A program made the translations under genes and the position numbers. From the NCBI RefSeq assembly GCF_012395835.1, contig NZ_JAAZSQ010000008.1:89098-153097 (forward strand): DNA of 64,000 nt, in the 5' to 3' direction. Under the pieces are notes generated by a model. It saw only the letters and a program-made list of their open reading frames with translations, searched no databases and was not told where the DNA came from. Positions 28,535-39,577 of the stretch are shown here, piece after piece. Source of the DNA: Arthrobacter mobilis. Lineage in GTDB: Bacteria > Actinomycetota > Actinomycetes > Actinomycetales > Micrococcaceae. Positions within the stretch are counted from its first letter, which is position 1. Each line of letters opens with the position of its first letter.

Positions 28535-29092
28535 TTAGCTCTGGTTGAAGACCGTGGACTGCTGGTCCGTGGCCTTGCGGTCCTCGCCCAGCACCTCGAT
28601 GGTCGAGGGCGACAGCAGGAACACCTTGTTGGTCACCCGCTCGATGCTTCCGTGCAGGCCGAAGACCAGGCCTGCCGAGAAGTCCACGAGCCGCTTCGCG
28701 TCCGCTTCGCCCATGTCCGTCACGTTCATGATGACGGGGATGCCGTCGCGGAAGCTCTCGCCGATGATCTTGGCGTCATTGTAGGAACGCGGGTGGACGG
28801 TGGTGATCTGCCGCAGCACGGACGACTCCTCGCGGGTTGATGGGGCACGCTTGATCGGGGTCACGGGGGCCCGGTACTCCTCCGGCACCGGCTTCAGCAC
28901 TGCCGGCGCCGTTTCGGCGCGCTCGGGGCGGCGTTCCTCGCGTGCCGGGGGCTCCTCCCGGCCGTCCTGTTCCTTGCGCTCGGGCTCCGGCGCCTCGGTC
29001 CGCTCGGGAAGGCGGATCTGCTCGGATTCGTAGTGCTCGTCGCCGTCGGCAAGCCCAAGATAAATCATTGTCTTGCGCAGTGCACCGGCCAT
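28535..29092 (-). CDS. sepF: Cell division protein SepF
   Basis: SepF anchors FtsZ to the membrane and takes the place of FtsA, which is absent here. The 185-residue protein has an N-terminal membrane-targeting helix ([14 protein letters not shown]), a charged Glu/Arg/Pro linker (about 20-85), and the SepF core from about residue 95, with [18 protein letters not shown] and [21 protein letters not shown] precedes the ATG. It is downstream of yggS by 86 bp in the ftsZ-pgeF-yggS-sepF segment. Confidence 0.97.
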   Translation of the reverse strand: MAGALRKTMIYLGLADGDEHYESEQIRLPERTEAPEPERKEQDGREEPPAREERRPERAETAPAVLKPVPEEYRAPVTPIKRAPSTREESSVLRQITTVHPRSYNDAKIIGESFRDGIPVIMNVTDMGEADAKRLVDFSAGLVFGLHGSIERVTNKVFLLSPSTIEVLGEDRKATDQQSTVFNQS

Positions 29093-29178
29093 GGTTGGCT
29101 CCTCACGTCTCGTACCCGCGGCTGTTCCGACGCACGGATCGTCAAGCCCGCAGTCCTGCCCGCCCGTCTGGAAAAACG

Positions 29179-29940
29179 CTACCCCACCGCGGGTCTGTCG
29201 CCGAGGACATCTGATCCGACACGCAGGTGTGTCGCACCGGCAGCGACGGCCGCCTCAAGGTCCTGGCTCATTCCGGCCGACATCATGGTGGCGCCGGGAT
29301 GGCTGCGGCGCAGTTCGCCGGCGTAGCCTGCCAGTCTGCCAAAGGCCTCGGCCGGGTCCGCGCCGAGCGGCGCGACCGCCATCAGCCCGCCCAGCACCAG
29401 GCCGTCGGCCGCGTCGATCAGGCCGGCCAGCCCGGGAACCTCGTCCGGGGATGCTCCGCCCCGGCCCGGGGCGGAGCGGGGGCGGTCGTGGGACGGGCGG
29501 TTCTCCAGGTCCACCTGGACCAGGCAGACCAGGTCCGCCCGCGCGGGCAGGCCGGCGTCGCGGCGGCGTTCCTGCTCGGCCAGCATGGCCTTGGACAGCG
29601 CCGCGACCAGCGGGGCGCGGTCCACCGAATGCACGGCGTGGGCGTAGCGGACCACCGACTTGGCCTTGTTGGTCTGCAGCTGCCCAATGAAGTGCCAGCG
29701 CAGGTCCGCCGCGGGGCTGCCGGCCTGCGCGGACAGTTCGGCGGCCTTGGCGGAGGCTTCCTGGTCCCGGTTTTCGCCCACGTCCCGGACACCCAGCTCC
29801 GCCAGCGCGGCCACGTCGGATGCCGGGAAATACTTGGTGACCACAATCAGCTCGGGTACGGTGCGTCCGGCTGCCGCACGGTCGATCCGGGCGCGCACCT
29901 GCTGAAGGTTGGCCGCGAGTTCGGCCTTGCGCGCGGTCAC
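29179..29940 (-). CDS. yggS: YggS/PROSC family PLP-binding protein
   Basis: The 253-residue protein is a PLP homeostasis protein with a TIM-barrel alanine-racemase-like fold. [10 protein letters not shown] carries the PLP-binding lysine (about residue 36), and [18 protein letters not shown] and [15 protein letters not shown] are all family motifs. The GTG start at 29940 overlaps the pgeF stop by 4 bp. It has no recognised catalysis in relatives and controls vitamin B6 and amino-acid balance. The residues after the barrel centre include an Arg/Gly/Pro-rich insertion (about 150-170). Confidence 0.92.
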   Translation of the reverse strand: MTARKAELAANLQQVRARIDRAAAGRTVPELIVVTKYFPASDVAALAELGVRDVGENRDQEASAKAAELSAQAGSPAADLRWHFIGQLQTNKAKSVVRYAHAVHSVDRAPLVAALSKAMLAEQERRRDAGLPARADLVCLVQVDLENRPSHDRPRSAPGRGGASPDEVPGLAGLIDAADGLVLGGLMAVAPLGADPAEAFGRLAGYAGELRRSHPGATMMSAGMSQDLEAAVAAGATHLRVGSDVLGDRPAVG

Positions 29941-30668
29941 GCCGCAGCCCAGATCAGGCCGGCGAACCGGCCGCAGCCGGGATCCCTGCGGTAGGAGAAG
30001 AGCTCCGGGGTTTCCCGGGTGCACCCGGGCACCCGGTGAACCCGGACCGCCAGTTCCTCGAGCGCGGCGGCGGCCCCGGCGGCCAGGTCCAGCGCCGGAG
30101 TGCCCCAGGACGTTTCCGAGCGCAGCGCCGGCAACTGGGCGCAGGCCTCGGCCTGCAGGTCAGCCGGCACCTCGTAGCAGCGTCCGCAGATGGACGGGCC
30201 GATCCAGGCCTGCAGGCCGGTGCCGCCGGCACGGACCAGGCCGGCGGCGGTGGCGGCCAGGATGCCCCCGAGCAGCCCGCGGCGCCCGGCGTGGACTGCG
30301 GCGGTCATCCAGCCGCCGTCCGGGGCCTCGGCGGCGAAGAGCACCGGCAGGCAGTCGGCCACCATGACGGCCAGCGGAATGCCGGCATCGGGGCAGAGCA
30401 GCCCGTCCAGCTCCGGACCGGTTCCGGCGGCCGGCCCATCCCCGGCCGCCACCGTGCCGACCCGGGCGGAGTGGACCTGGTTCATGAAGCGCAGGGACCC
30501 GGGCATCACGCCCATCCGCTCCTCCAGCCCCGTCCGGCGCGCCTGCACGGCGGCAGGATCGTCACCGACGTGCAGGGCGAGATTGCCTGTGGCGGAGTCC
30601 GTGAAGGCTGCCCACAGGCCGTCCCCCACTTCCCCGCGCCACCAGAAACCGTCCGGCAATCCGCCCAC
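29937..30668 (-). CDS. pgeF: Peptidoglycan editing factor PgeF (YfiH/laccase-domain)
   Basis: This 243-residue protein is of the YfiH (formerly polyphenol oxidase) family. In E. coli the homolog removes wrongly incorporated amino acids from peptidoglycan precursors; related enzymes act on purine nucleosides. It shows the family metal/active-site motifs QVHSARVG, MVADCLPVLFA (Cys) and AAVHAGRRGL (His). It starts with a GTG at 30668, 9 bp after the ftsZ stop, and overlaps yggS by 4 bp, so it belongs to the ftsZ operon. Substrate here is inferred only. Confidence 0.92.
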   Translation of the reverse strand: MGGLPDGFWWRGEVGDGLWAAFTDSATGNLALHVGDDPAAVQARRTGLEERMGVMPGSLRFMNQVHSARVGTVAAGDGPAAGTGPELDGLLCPDAGIPLAVMVADCLPVLFAAEAPDGGWMTAAVHAGRRGLLGGILAATAAGLVRAGGTGLQAWIGPSICGRCYEVPADLQAEACAQLPALRSETSWGTPALDLAAGAAAALEELAVRVHRVPGCTRETPELFSYRRDPGCGRFAGLIWAAA

Positions 30669-30677
30669 CTGTCCGTC

Positions 30678-31892
30678 CTACTTGAGGAAGTCGGGCACGT
30701 CGAGGTCGTCGGTCCGGCCTGCGGCCAGGTCGGGTTCGACCACTGCCGGCAGGTCCACCTCGAAGCCGTCGGCCGGGATCACGGAAGCGCCCTGGCCCTG
30801 CGGCAGGTGTCCCCAGCCGTTGTTCTGCACCGAGGCGGCGGCGAACTGGGCGGTGGCCGGCTGGGCCACCGGCAGCGACTGCGGCGCGTTGGCCGGCACT
30901 GCCGGGGCGGCAGCCTGCCTGGCCGCCTGCGGTGCGCTGGTCACGTCCACCTGGTCGAACCCGGCCGCGATCACGGTGACCCGGGCCTCGTCGCCCAGAG
31001 CATCGTCGATGACGGCGCCGAAGATGATATTGGCCTCCGGGTGCGCCACTTCCTGGACCAGCCGGGCCGCTTCGTTGATTTCGAACAGCCCCAGGTCCGA
31101 ACCGCCCTGGATGGACAGCAGCACGCCGTGGGCGCCGTCGATGGAGGCTTCCAGCAGCGGGGAGGCAATGGCCAGTTCGGCGGCCTTGACCGCGCGGTCC
31201 TCGCCGCGGGCCGAGCCGATGCCCATCAGGGCCGAACCCGCCCCCTGCATGACGGACTTGACGTCGGCGAAGTCCAGGTTGATCAGGCCGGGGGTGGTGA
31301 TCAGGTCGGTGATGCCCTGGACACCGGAGAGCAGCACCTGGTCGGCGGAGCGGAAGGCGTCCAGCATGGACACGTTGCGGTCGCTGATCGAGAGCAGCCG
31401 GTCGTTCGGGATGACGATCAGCGTGTCGACTTCGTCGCGCAGGGTCTCGATGCCGCTCTCGGCCTGGTTGGAGCGGCGGCGGCCTTCGAAGGTGAACGGA
31501 CGGGTCACGACGCCAATGGTCAACGCGCCCAGCGAGCGCGCAATCCGGGCCACTACCGGCGCGCCGCCGGTGCCGGTGCCGCCGCCCTCGCCGGCGGTCA
31601 CGAAGACCATGTCGGCGCCCCGCAGGACCTCCTCGATCTCCTCGGAGTGGTCCTCGGCGGCCTTCCGGCCCACCTCCGGGTCCGCACCGGCACCCAGACC
31701 CCGGGTCAGTTCGCGCCCGACGTCGAGCTTGACGTCGGCATCACTCATGAGCAGAGCCTGCGCATCGGTGTTGATGGCAATGAACTCCACCCCGCGGAGA
31801 CCAACCTCGATCATGCGGTTGACGGCATTCACCCCACCGCCGCCGATGCCGACGACTTTGATGACGGCCAAGTAATTCTGCGGTGCTGCCAC
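30678..31892 (-). CDS. ftsZ: Cell division GTPase FtsZ
   Basis: FtsZ is the tubulin-like GTPase that forms the division ring. The protein (404 residues from the chosen start) has the phosphate-binding start [15 protein letters not shown], the tubulin signature GGGTGTG (about 103-110), and the T7 loop with NLDFADV. A short variable linker and a conserved C-terminal peptide ([10 protein letters not shown]) follow, the latter being the SepF-binding tail. I chose the GTG at 31892 (start of [12 protein letters not shown]) with AAGGGACA upstream. An in-frame codon at 31922 would add 10 residues not seen in relatives. Confidence 0.97.
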   Translation of the reverse strand: MAAPQNYLAVIKVVGIGGGGVNAVNRMIEVGLRGVEFIAINTDAQALLMSDADVKLDVGRELTRGLGAGADPEVGRKAAEDHSEEIEEVLRGADMVFVTAGEGGGTGTGGAPVVARIARSLGALTIGVVTRPFTFEGRRRSNQAESGIETLRDEVDTLIVIPNDRLLSISDRNVSMLDAFRSADQVLLSGVQGITDLITTPGLINLDFADVKSVMQGAGSALMGIGSARGEDRAVKAAELAIASPLLEASIDGAHGVLLSIQGGSDLGLFEINEAARLVQEVAHPEANIIFGAVIDDALGDEARVTVIAAGFDQVDVTSAPQAARQAAAPAVPANAPQSLPVAQPATAQFAAASVQNNGWGHLPQGQGASVIPADGFEVDLPAVVEPDLAAGRTDDLDVPDFLK

Positions 31893-31989
31893 GTCCTGTG
31901 TCCCTTGTTCGAATCTGTGCACTGATCGATGCCGGGCGTTCAGGCCGCTTCCTGCGGATCCGGCCTGCCGGCTTACCGTACCTAACCCT

Positions 31990-32021
31990 AACCTTCAGCT
32001 TGAGGGTTAAAGTTATGTCAA
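31990..32021. promoter_or_regulatory. ftsZ upstream control region with inverted repeat and TTGACA
   Basis: The 236-bp gap before ftsZ is unusually AT-rich here. On the plus strand AACCTTCA and TTGAGGGTT (31990-32008) form an imperfect dyad next to a CCTAACCCTAACC telomere-like run. A perfect minus-strand -35 TTGACA lies at 32021-32016, but no good -10 follows at 17 bp. This region probably holds ftsZ promoters internal to the dcw cluster. Confidence 0.45.
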
Positions 32022-32128
32022 GTAACTTCTAATCCGAGACGCTAGGCGCAAGCCCGGCCTCATGCAATTACCGGCTCCGCGTGTCGGATGAAGTTGCGGA
32101 TATTTCCATAGCCCCCGCCGCTGGACCG

Positions 32129-33070
32129 TCACCGGGTCACCGGGCGGGTCGGAGTGCTCACGTCGTAGACCTGGATGGGCACCTCGGGATCCGCGTTCAG
32201 CAGCGCCTCAAGCACCTTGGCCTTCAGCACCCGCTCCCCCGCATTCCCCCACAGCACGGAGGTGCCGTCCTTGAGTTCGAGCTGGACCGAGTCCACGGAT
32301 TTCGCCGAGGCATGGTCCAGCCGTGCCAGCACCTTCTGCGGCAGTGCCCCGAGCACGGCGGCGATGGTTTTGAAGACCTCCGGGTCCTTCTTGGCCTTGG
32401 CCGCGTCGATCAGCGGCAGCTTCACGGCCTCCCGGGACTTCACGCTGGTCAGCCGGCGGCCTTCGGCATCGATCAGGGCGTAGCGCTTGCCACTGCGCAG
32501 GACCGCCACCGGCACCCGTTCGGTGATCCGGACCGCCAGCTCCGACGGCGGACGGGCTTCGACCTTGACATCCGCCACTGCCGGCAGCCCGGACAGCAGG
32601 GAACGCACCTCGGACTCGGTCACCTGCGGCAGCGGCGTGCCCGCCAGCGGCGCCAGCAGTTCGTCGACCTTCGCCGACGGCACCAGCGAGGTGCCCTGCA
32701 CCGTGATGGACTTCACCGCCAGCAGCGGGGAGAAGACCAGCACGCCCACGGCGGCGGCCGCCAGCACCAGCACGGCGGCCGTGCCCATCCACAGGCGCCG
32801 CCGGACCCTGCGCCGCGCGGGCTCCGGAAAGCGCAGTACCGTCGGTCCGGCGGCTGCGCGGGGGCCGGCGGTTTCCTCCCGCAGCACCTGGACCCTGGCA
32901 GGGTTGGCCTTGGCAGGATTGGCTTTTGCGGCATTGGCCTTGGCTGGGTCGGCCTTGGCGGGGCCGGGCGGGGCAGCACCGGAGGTGGATGCACCGGTCT
33001 TCGGCGCACCGGTTTGGGGAGTCCCGCCGGCAGGCACCGCGGCCGGACGGCGCGGCTTGCGGCCGGTCAC
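32129..33070 (-). CDS. ftsQ: Cell division protein FtsQ
   Basis: FtsQ is a bitopic membrane protein that links early and late division proteins through FtsB and FtsL. The 313-residue protein has a long Ala/Pro/Lys cytosolic N-terminus (about 1-85), one transmembrane helix (about 98-120), a POTRA domain starting at LLAVKSITVQG (about 122-190), and the FtsQ beta domain. The GTG start overlaps the murC stop by 4 bp. The N-terminus includes low-complexity repeats of Lys-Ala-Asn-Pro-Ala type. Confidence 0.95.
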   Translation of the reverse strand: MTGRKPRRPAAVPAGGTPQTGAPKTGASTSGAAPPGPAKADPAKANAAKANPAKANPARVQVLREETAGPRAAAGPTVLRFPEPARRRVRRRLWMGTAAVLVLAAAAVGVLVFSPLLAVKSITVQGTSLVPSAKVDELLAPLAGTPLPQVTESEVRSLLSGLPAVADVKVEARPPSELAVRITERVPVAVLRSGKRYALIDAEGRRLTSVKSREAVKLPLIDAAKAKKDPEVFKTIAAVLGALPQKVLARLDHASAKSVDSVQLELKDGTSVLWGNAGERVLKAKVLEALLNADPEVPIQVYDVSTPTRPVTR

Positions 33071-34497
33071 GGATGCTCCGCGGCGGCACCTGCCTGCAGG
33101 GCGGTGACGATCTGCGGCCCGTACTGCGTCACGTCGCCCGCGCCGACAGTCAGGATGATGTCCCCGGGCCTGGCCCGCCGGGCCACGGCCTCGACAGCCC
33201 TGCGCGGATCGGGCTCATAGCCGCCGGGCACCTGCAGCTGCCCGGCGATCAGCTCGCTGGTCACCCCGGGGACCGGATCCTCGCGCGCCGCGTAGATCTC
33301 CAGCACGGTCGCGGAATCGGCCAGGGACAGCGCCTCGGCGAATTCGGCCGCGAACTGGCGGGTGCGCGAGTACAGGTGCGGCTGGAACAGCACATGGACT
33401 CCGGCGGTGCCCGCCACGTCCCGGGCGGCCCGCAGGGCTGCGGCCACCTCGGTGGGATGGTGGGCGTAGTCGTCGAAGACCCGCACGCCGCGGCCCTGCC
33501 CCTTGGCCTCGAAGCGCCGTGCGGCGCCGGTGAACTCCGCCAGGCCAGCGGCTGCCGCTGCCGCATCCAGGCCCAGGCTGAGCGCGGCGGCGAAGGCCGC
33601 CGCGGCATTGCGCACGTTGTGCTCGCCCGGCACCTGCAGCCGCAGCAGCTGCTCGCCGCCGGGGTAGCCCAGCGTGCTGGTGCTCGAGGTGGCGGAGAAG
33701 CCGCCGCCGGTGATGCGCACGTCGGCCTCCGGGCCGTAGCCGTAGCCGACGACCCGCGGACCGCCTGCCGCGGCAGCCACGCGTCCGGCCAGGGCGCGGG
33801 CCCCCGGATCATCCACGCACGCCACCAGCACGCCGTCGGCCGGCAGCAGCGCGGCGAACCGGCCGAAGGCCTCGTGCACGGCCTCGGCGGTGCCGTAGTG
33901 GTCCAGGTGGTCCGCCTCCACGTTGGTGACCACGGCGATACGCGGCCGGTAGTTCAGGAAGGAGCCGTCGGATTCATCGGCCTCGGCCACGAACCAGCGG
34001 CCGGCGCCGCAGGCCGCGTTCACGCCCAGGGCCGCGACGTCCCCGCCAATGGCGAAGGACGGATCCAGCCCGGCATGGCGGAGCATGACGGCGGTCATCG
34101 ACGACGTCGTCGTCTTGCCGTGGGTGCCGGCGACGGCGACCAGCTCCTGGGTCCCCATGGACGCGGCCAGCGCCACCGACCGGTGCACGATGGCCAGGCC
34201 GGCGGCGGCGGCCGCCTGCAGTTCCGGATTCCCGGGCCGGATCGCAGTGGACACCACCACGGTGTCGGCACCGGCCACGTTCGCCGCGTCATGGCCGACA
34301 TGGACCACCGCCCCCAGGCCGCGCAGCTGTTCGAGGACCTTCGAATCCTTGGCATCGGAGCCGGACACCGGAACCCCGCGGGCCAGCAGGATCCGGGCGA
34401 CGGCGGACATGCCGGCGCCGCCGAGGCCGATGAAATGCACCCGCCCCAGGTCCTCCAGACGCAGCCGGTCGGTCGTGTGGAAGTCAGCGGATTTCAT
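33067..34497 (-). CDS. murC: UDP-N-acetylmuramate--L-alanine ligase MurC
   Basis: MurC adds L-alanine to UDP-MurNAc, starting the stem peptide. The 476-residue protein has the N-terminal [15 protein letters not shown]-binding motif, the Mur-ligase ATP loop [11 protein letters not shown] (about 119-129) and the central [10 protein letters not shown] motif. The ATG at 34497 overlaps the murG end by 14 bp, which favours it over upstream in-frame codons in a Pro/Ala-rich stretch. Confidence 0.97.
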   Translation of the reverse strand: MKSADFHTTDRLRLEDLGRVHFIGLGGAGMSAVARILLARGVPVSGSDAKDSKVLEQLRGLGAVVHVGHDAANVAGADTVVVSTAIRPGNPELQAAAAAGLAIVHRSVALAASMGTQELVAVAGTHGKTTTSSMTAVMLRHAGLDPSFAIGGDVAALGVNAACGAGRWFVAEADESDGSFLNYRPRIAVVTNVEADHLDHYGTAEAVHEAFGRFAALLPADGVLVACVDDPGARALAGRVAAAAGGPRVVGYGYGPEADVRITGGGFSATSSTSTLGYPGGEQLLRLQVPGEHNVRNAAAAFAAALSLGLDAAAAAAGLAEFTGAARRFEAKGQGRGVRVFDDYAHHPTEVAAALRAARDVAGTAGVHVLFQPHLYSRTRQFAAEFAEALSLADSATVLEIYAAREDPVPGVTSELIAGQLQVPGGYEPDPRRAVEAVARRARPGDIILTVGAGDVTQYGPQIVTALQAGAAAEHP

Positions 34498-35659
34498 CGG
34501 TGTCCTTTCCGGCGCTGCTGTTCCCGGTGCCGCCGCTCCCGGCGCCGCCGTTCCCGGTCCGGTAGCCGGCGGCTTCGAAGACCATCGCGGCCATGCGCTC
34601 GTCCGCATCGCGGATGCCCAGGGAACGGGCGGCGGCCTCCATGGCCGCCAGCCGGCCGGAGTCCTGCAGCAGCGGCACCAGCTCCCGGACCGCCCATTCG
34701 GGCGTGAAGTCCCGGTCCGCCACGAGCACGGCGGCGTGCGCCTCCACCAGGCTGGCGGCGTTCAGGGCCTGCTCGCCGTTGCCGTGCGGCAAGGGCACCA
34801 GCACGGCCGGCACACCCACCGCCGCCACCTCGCACACCGTGGCTGCCCCGGCGCGCGCCAGCAGCACGTCGGCCGCGGCATAGACATCCTCCATGCCGTC
34901 CACGTACTCCACCTGGCGGTAACCGGGAGCGGCGAGCGGCGCCCCGGATCCATCCAGCTGCACCTTGCCGCGGCCGGTAATGTGCAGCACCTGGATGCCG
35001 GCGGCGGCCAGGGCAGGCAGCGCCGAGGCGATGGTGCGGTTGATGCTGGCGGCCCCGGAGGAGCCTCCCGTGACGACCAGCGCCGGCCGGCCGGGCTCGA
35101 AGCCGAGCCGGGCACGGGCCTCCTCCCGGGCCGCCGGACGGTCCAGCCGGGCGATCTCCCGGCGCATCGGCATCCCCACCCAGCGGGCATTGGGCAGCGG
35201 GGTGTTCCGGAAGGCGGTTCCCACATGGCTGGTCAGCCGGGCACCGATCCGGTTGGCCAGTCCCGGGCGGGCGTTGGCCTCGTGGACCACCAGCGGCACG
35301 CCGCGCCGGCGCGCGGCCAGGTAGATCGGCGTGCTCACATAGCCGCCGACGCCGACGACGACGTCCGCGCCGGCTTCGTCGAGGATCCGTCCGGCCTGCC
35401 GGACCGCGGCGGCCAGCCGCAGCGGCAGCTTCAGCAGGTCCAGGGACGGCCTGCGCGGCATCGGCACCCGCTCGATGGTGGCCAGGTCGAAGCCGGCGGC
35501 CGGTACCAGGCGTGTCTCCATCCCGGCGGCGGTCCCGACGGCCAGGATTTCCGCTTCCGGCGCCCCGGCACGGATGGCCCGGGCGATGGCCAGCAGGGGG
35601 CTGATGTGGCCGGCGGTACCGCCGCCGGCGAGCACCACTGACAGGTTCTGGTTCTTCAT
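34484..35659 (-). CDS. murG: Lipid II-forming GlcNAc transferase MurG
   Basis: MurG adds GlcNAc to lipid I at the inner face of the membrane to give lipid II. The 391-residue GT-B glycosyltransferase has [15 protein letters not shown] near the N-terminus and [12 protein letters not shown] in the second domain. Near the nucleotide site it has [22 protein letters not shown] Gly/Ser/Thr-rich low-complexity tail ends the protein. I chose the ATG at 35659; a GTG 5 codons earlier is also possible. It lies 33 bp after ftsW. Confidence 0.96.
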   Translation of the reverse strand: MKNQNLSVVLAGGGTAGHISPLLAIARAIRAGAPEAEILAVGTAAGMETRLVPAAGFDLATIERVPMPRRPSLDLLKLPLRLAAAVRQAGRILDEAGADVVVGVGGYVSTPIYLAARRRGVPLVVHEANARPGLANRIGARLTSHVGTAFRNTPLPNARWVGMPMRREIARLDRPAAREEARARLGFEPGRPALVVTGGSSGAASINRTIASALPALAAAGIQVLHITGRGKVQLDGSGAPLAAPGYRQVEYVDGMEDVYAAADVLLARAGAATVCEVAAVGVPAVLVPLPHGNGEQALNAASLVEAHAAVLVADRDFTPEWAVRELVPLLQDSGRLAAMEAAARSLGIRDADERMAAMVFEAAGYRTGNGGAGSGGTGNSSAGKDTDEIR

Positions 35660-35692
35660 CTCTTGCTGATGCACCTTCGGTCGTTGCTCAGG

Positions 35693-36934
35693 TCAGGCCC
35701 TGGCGGTCTTGCGGGCGGGCCGGGCAAAGGACAACAGTACACCGACCGCCGCGAGCGTGATGGTCAGCGCCGAACCGCCGTAGGAAATGAACGGCAGCGG
35801 CACGCCGATCACCGGCAGCAGTCCGGTGACCACGCCGATGTTCACGAACGCCTGGCCGATGATCCACACCATGATGGCCCCGGCCAGGATCCGCACGAAC
35901 GGGTCCGGCTGGCGCAGCACGGTGCGCACCAGGGCGATGGCCAGGATGCCGAACAGGGCGAGCACCACGAACGTGCCGAGCAGGCCCAGCTCCTCCCCGA
36001 TGATCGCGAAGATGTAGTCGTTGTGCGCCTCCGGGATCCAGCTGTACTTCTGCCGGCTCTGGCCCAGGCCCACTCCCCACCAGCCGCCGGAGGCCAGGGC
36101 GAAGAGGCCGTTGCAGGACTGCATGTTCAGGCCGGTGGTGTCCTCGCAGCTTTGGTCCAGCCACACCGTGATGCGGCCGAGCCGGTTCGAGTTGGTCAGC
36201 GCCAGCAGCAGCACCACCGCGGCGACCGCCCCGCCGGCCATGGCGAAGAACTTCATCGGCACACCGGCAATGAACAGCGCCCCGGCCACGATCAGCAGGA
36301 TGATCATGGTGGTGCCCAGGTCGTTTCCGGCCATCACCAGCAGGACCACCAGCCCGGCGACGGCGCCGACCGGCACCAGCACGTGCTTGAACTGGTGCAG
36401 CAGGTGCGCCTTGCGGACCAGCACGTTGGCCATCCACAGGCTCAGGCCCAGCTTTGCCGCCTCCGACGGCTGCCCGGTCATCCCCGGGCCCAGCTGGATC
36501 CAGTTGCGGTTGCCGTTGACGTCGATGCCCAGCGGGGTGAAGACCAGCAACAGCAGCAGCAGGGACAGTCCGAGTGCCGGCCAGGCCAGCGCCTTGAACC
36601 GGGCCACGGAAAACCGGGACAGCACCAGCATCAGCACCACGCCGACCACGGCGAAGATGCCCTGCTTCAGGAACAGTCCGAAGGGCGATTCACCCTCGGC
36701 GATGGATTCGACCGCGGAGGAGGAGAGCACCATCAGCAGGCCGATGGCGGTCAGCGCCAGCGCGGTGCCCAGGATCAGGTAGTAACTCAGGCCGGAGGGC
36801 TCCCTGCCGGTGCCGTCCACGAATTCCACGAACCGCTTCAGCCGCTCCGCGGCACTCTCGGCGCGCGCGGACCCCTGGCTGCCGTTCGCTGCCTCCCCCG
36901 CACGCCTGGCGCGCGGGGACCCCTGGCTGCTCAC
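35693..36934 (-). CDS. ftsW: Lipid II polymerase FtsW (SEDS family)
   Basis: FtsW is the septal peptidoglycan glycosyltransferase of the SEDS family and acts with the PBP encoded at 42779-44554. The 413-residue protein has about ten transmembrane segments. SEDS signatures include QPSEAAKLGLSLW and the C-terminal segment PVIGVPLPFISYGGSA. A charged cytosolic N-terminus of about 45 residues is present. The start is a GTG 4 bp after the murD stop. Confidence 0.96.
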   Translation of the reverse strand: MSSQGSPRARRAGEAANGSQGSARAESAAERLKRFVEFVDGTGREPSGLSYYLILGTALALTAIGLLMVLSSSAVESIAEGESPFGLFLKQGIFAVVGVVLMLVLSRFSVARFKALAWPALGLSLLLLLLVFTPLGIDVNGNRNWIQLGPGMTGQPSEAAKLGLSLWMANVLVRKAHLLHQFKHVLVPVGAVAGLVVLLVMAGNDLGTTMIILLIVAGALFIAGVPMKFFAMAGGAVAAVVLLLALTNSNRLGRITVWLDQSCEDTTGLNMQSCNGLFALASGGWWGVGLGQSRQKYSWIPEAHNDYIFAIIGEELGLLGTFVVLALFGILAIALVRTVLRQPDPFVRILAGAIMVWIIGQAFVNIGVVTGLLPVIGVPLPFISYGGSALTITLAAVGVLLSFARPARKTARA

Positions 36935-36938
36935 TTAC

Positions 36939-38471
36939 CTAGTGCTCCTCTGCGGTCTGCTCCTGTCCTTCCTGAAGCCGGCGGACCGCCGCGATGAAGG
37001 CGTCGCCCCGGTGGGCGTAGGAGGGGAACTGGTCCATGGACGCGGAAGCCGGGGCCATCAGCACGGTGTCGCCTGCGACGGCGATCCCGGCCGCTGCGGC
37101 CACGGCCGCAGCCATGACCTCCCCGCCAGGAAGCTGTCCTTCTTCAGTGTCTCCCGGCGGCACGCTGATGACCGGCACATCCGGGGCGTGTCGCCGCAGC
37201 GAACCCTGCAGGTCCGAGCTGTCGAGGCCGATCAGCACGACCGCCCGGAGCCGGGTGGCATGCTCGGTGACCAGCACGTCATAGTTCACGCCCTTGGACA
37301 GCCCTCCGGCGATCCAGACCACCGGATCGTAGGCGCTCAGCGACGCCGCCGCGGCGTGCGGGTTGGTCGCCTTGGAGTCGTTGATCCAGCGCACGCCGCC
37401 GATGACGGCCACCTGCTGGATCCGGTGGGCACCGTGCTTGAAGTTGCGGATCCCGGCCCGCACCGCCCCGGGTTCGATGCCGTAGGCCCGCACGAGCCCG
37501 GCGGCCGCCAGGGCATTGGCGACCAGGTGGCGGGGGACGACGTCGCCCAAATCGCTGAGCGCGGCCAGTTCGGCGGCCGACGTCCGGCGGTTCTCGATGA
37601 AGGCGCGGTCCACCAGGAGGTCGTCGACCACGCCGAGCATGCTCACCGCCGGAATCCCGGTGGTGAACCCGACCGCACGGCAGCCTTCGACGACGTCGGC
37701 CTCCTCCACCATCGCTTCGGTCTCGCGCTGCTCGGCGTTGTAGATGCAGGCGATCTGGGTGTTGGCGTAGACCTTGGCCTTGTCCGCCAGGTACTGCCCG
37801 AAGGAACCGTGCCAGTCCACATGGTCCGGGGCCACGTTCAGGCAGACGCTGGCCAGCGGGGAGAGCGAGGAAGACCAGTGCAGCTGGAAGCTGGAGAGCT
37901 CCACGGCAATCACGTCGTAGCCCACCGGGTCGCGCACCGCGTCCAGGATCGGGGTGCCCACGTTGCCGGCGGCGATGGCCCGCAGGCCGGCGGCCTGCAG
38001 CATGGATTCGACCAGCCCCACCGTGGTGGTCTTGCCGTTGGTGCCGGTGATCGTCAGCCACTCGGCGGTCCGCCGGCCGGCGCGCCGGCGCACCCGCCAG
38101 GCCAGCTCCACATCCCCCCAGATGGGGATGCCTGCCTGTGCAGCCGCCGCCAGCAGCGGATGCCTTGGGCTCCACCCGGGCGAGGTCACCACCAGTTCCG
38201 GCGGCTGGCCGCCGACCAGCGGCAGCGTGCGGGTGTGCTCCTCGCCCAGCAGCACGTCCCTGATCCCGACGATCCGGAGCGTATCGGCCTTGGCCAGGGT
38301 CTGCTCGGACTCGACGGCGTCCACCAGCACCACGTGCGCGCCCAGTTCGATCAGGGTGTCCGCGGCGGAGAAGCCGGAGAGCCCGATGCCGGTGACGACC
38401 ACCCGCAGCCCGGCCCAGTCGGCGTCCCAGCTGTCAAGCGCCTGAAGCCGGCCGCTGTTTGTCCCGGTCAT
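36939..38471 (-). CDS. murD: UDP-MurNAc-L-Ala--D-Glu ligase MurD
   Basis: MurD adds D-glutamate to UDP-MurNAc-L-Ala. The 510-residue protein has the N-terminal Rossmann-like [13 protein letters not shown], the ATP loop [12 protein letters not shown] (about 134-145), [10 protein letters not shown] and the [12 protein letters not shown] motif in the C-terminal domain. The ATG at 38471 overlaps the mraY stop (ATGA). Length is about 50 residues above E. coli MurD, typical of actinobacteria. Confidence 0.97.
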   Translation of the reverse strand: MTGTNSGRLQALDSWDADWAGLRVVVTGIGLSGFSAADTLIELGAHVVLVDAVESEQTLAKADTLRIVGIRDVLLGEEHTRTLPLVGGQPPELVVTSPGWSPRHPLLAAAAQAGIPIWGDVELAWRVRRRAGRRTAEWLTITGTNGKTTTVGLVESMLQAAGLRAIAAGNVGTPILDAVRDPVGYDVIAVELSSFQLHWSSSLSPLASVCLNVAPDHVDWHGSFGQYLADKAKVYANTQIACIYNAEQRETEAMVEEADVVEGCRAVGFTTGIPAVSMLGVVDDLLVDRAFIENRRTSAAELAALSDLGDVVPRHLVANALAAAGLVRAYGIEPGAVRAGIRNFKHGAHRIQQVAVIGGVRWINDSKATNPHAAAASLSAYDPVVWIAGGLSKGVNYDVLVTEHATRLRAVVLIGLDSSDLQGSLRRHAPDVPVISVPPGDTEEGQLPGGEVMAAAVAAAAGIAVAGDTVLMAPASASMDQFPSYAHRGDAFIAAVRRLQEGQEQTAEEH

Positions 38472-39577
38472 AGCCCGACCACCCATTCGGCGTAGAAGAT
38501 GCCCAGGGCGCCGGCCACGCACAGCCCGGCGATGATCCAGAAGCGGACCACCACCGTGACCTCGGCCCAGCCCTTGAGCTCGAAATGGTGCTGCAGCGGG
38601 GCCATCTTGAACACCCGCTTTCCGCCGGTGAGCCGGAAGAAGACCACCTGGATGATGACGGACATCGTGATGATCACGAACAGCCCGGCCAGGATCACCA
38701 GCAGCAGCTGGGTCCGGGACAGGATCGCCAGGCCGGCAATGGCGCCGCCGAGGGCCAGCGAGCCGGTGTCTCCCATGAAGATCTTCGCCGGCGAAGTGTT
38801 CCACCACAGGAAGCCGATCAGGGCCCCGACCATGGCGCTGGAGAGCAGCGCCAGGTCCATCGGGTCGCGGACCTCGTAGCAGACCTCGCCGGTGACCTTG
38901 ACCGAGCCGCAGCTCTGGTTGAACTGCCAGATGCCCATGAGCATGTAGGCGCCGAAGACCATCACCGCTGCCCCCGCCGCCAGCCCGTCCAGACCGTCGG
39001 TGAGGTTGACGCCGTTGGTCGCGGCGGTGACGATCAGGTTGGACCAGACAATGAACAGAAGGGTGCCCACCAGGGTGCCGGCGAAGGCCAGGTTCAGCCA
39101 GGGGATGTCCCGCACCAGCGAGATGTTCATGGACGCCGGCGTGCGCCCGAGCGCGTTCGGGAAGTTCAGCGCCAGCACGGCGAACAGCGTGCCGACGAGG
39201 CCCTGCAGGATGACCTTGCTGCGGGCCCGCAGTCCCAGGCTGCGCTGGCGGGAGATCTTGATGAAGTCGTCCAGGAATCCCACCAAACCCATGCCCCCGG
39301 TCAGCAGCAGCAGGACTCCGCCGGAGATCGTCGGCCCCGTGTGGCTGCCGTCGGCCAGCCAGAGCACCAGGTGGGTGAGCAGGTACGCCGCGAGCACCGA
39401 GCCGACAATCACCGCCCCGCCCATGGTGGGCGTGCCGCGCTTGGTGTGGTGGGCGGTGGGTCCGTCGTCGCGGATGAACTGGCCGTAGCCCCGGCTGACC
39501 AGCAGCCGGATGAACAGCGGCGTGCCGAGCAGGGACAGCACCAGCGCGAGCGCGGAACCGATCAGCAGGGAAATCAT
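38468..39577 (-). CDS. mraY: Phospho-MurNAc-pentapeptide transferase MraY
   Basis: MraY transfers phospho-MurNAc-pentapeptide to undecaprenyl phosphate, forming lipid I. The 369-residue polytopic protein has about ten helices. Catalytic signatures are [23 protein letters not shown] with the paired Asp, [12 protein letters not shown] and [18 protein letters not shown]-type ([10 protein letters not shown]) follows near the C-terminus. Both ends overlap the neighbours by 4 bp (murF before, murD after). Confidence 0.98.
   Translation of the reverse strand: MISLLIGSALALVLSLLGTPLFIRLLVSRGYGQFIRDDGPTAHHTKRGTPTMGGAVIVGSVLAAYLLTHLVLWLADGSHTGPTISGGVLLLLTGGMGLVGFLDDFIKISRQRSLGLRARSKVILQGLVGTLFAVLALNFPNALGRTPASMNISLVRDIPWLNLAFAGTLVGTLLFIVWSNLIVTAATNGVNLTDGLDGLAAGAAVMVFGAYMLMGIWQFNQSCGSVKVTGEVCYEVRDPMDLALLSSAMVGALIGFLWWNTSPAKIFMGDTGSLALGGAIAGLAILSRTQLLLVILAGLFVIITMSVIIQVVFFRLTGGKRVFKMAPLQHHFELKGWAEVTVVVRFWIIAGLCVAGALGIFYAEWVVGL

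Noticed and set aside
31981-31994. CCTAACCCTAACC as a telomere or mobile-element end
   Set aside because: There are only two repeat units inside the core dcw cluster, with no transposase, integrase or target duplication nearby.
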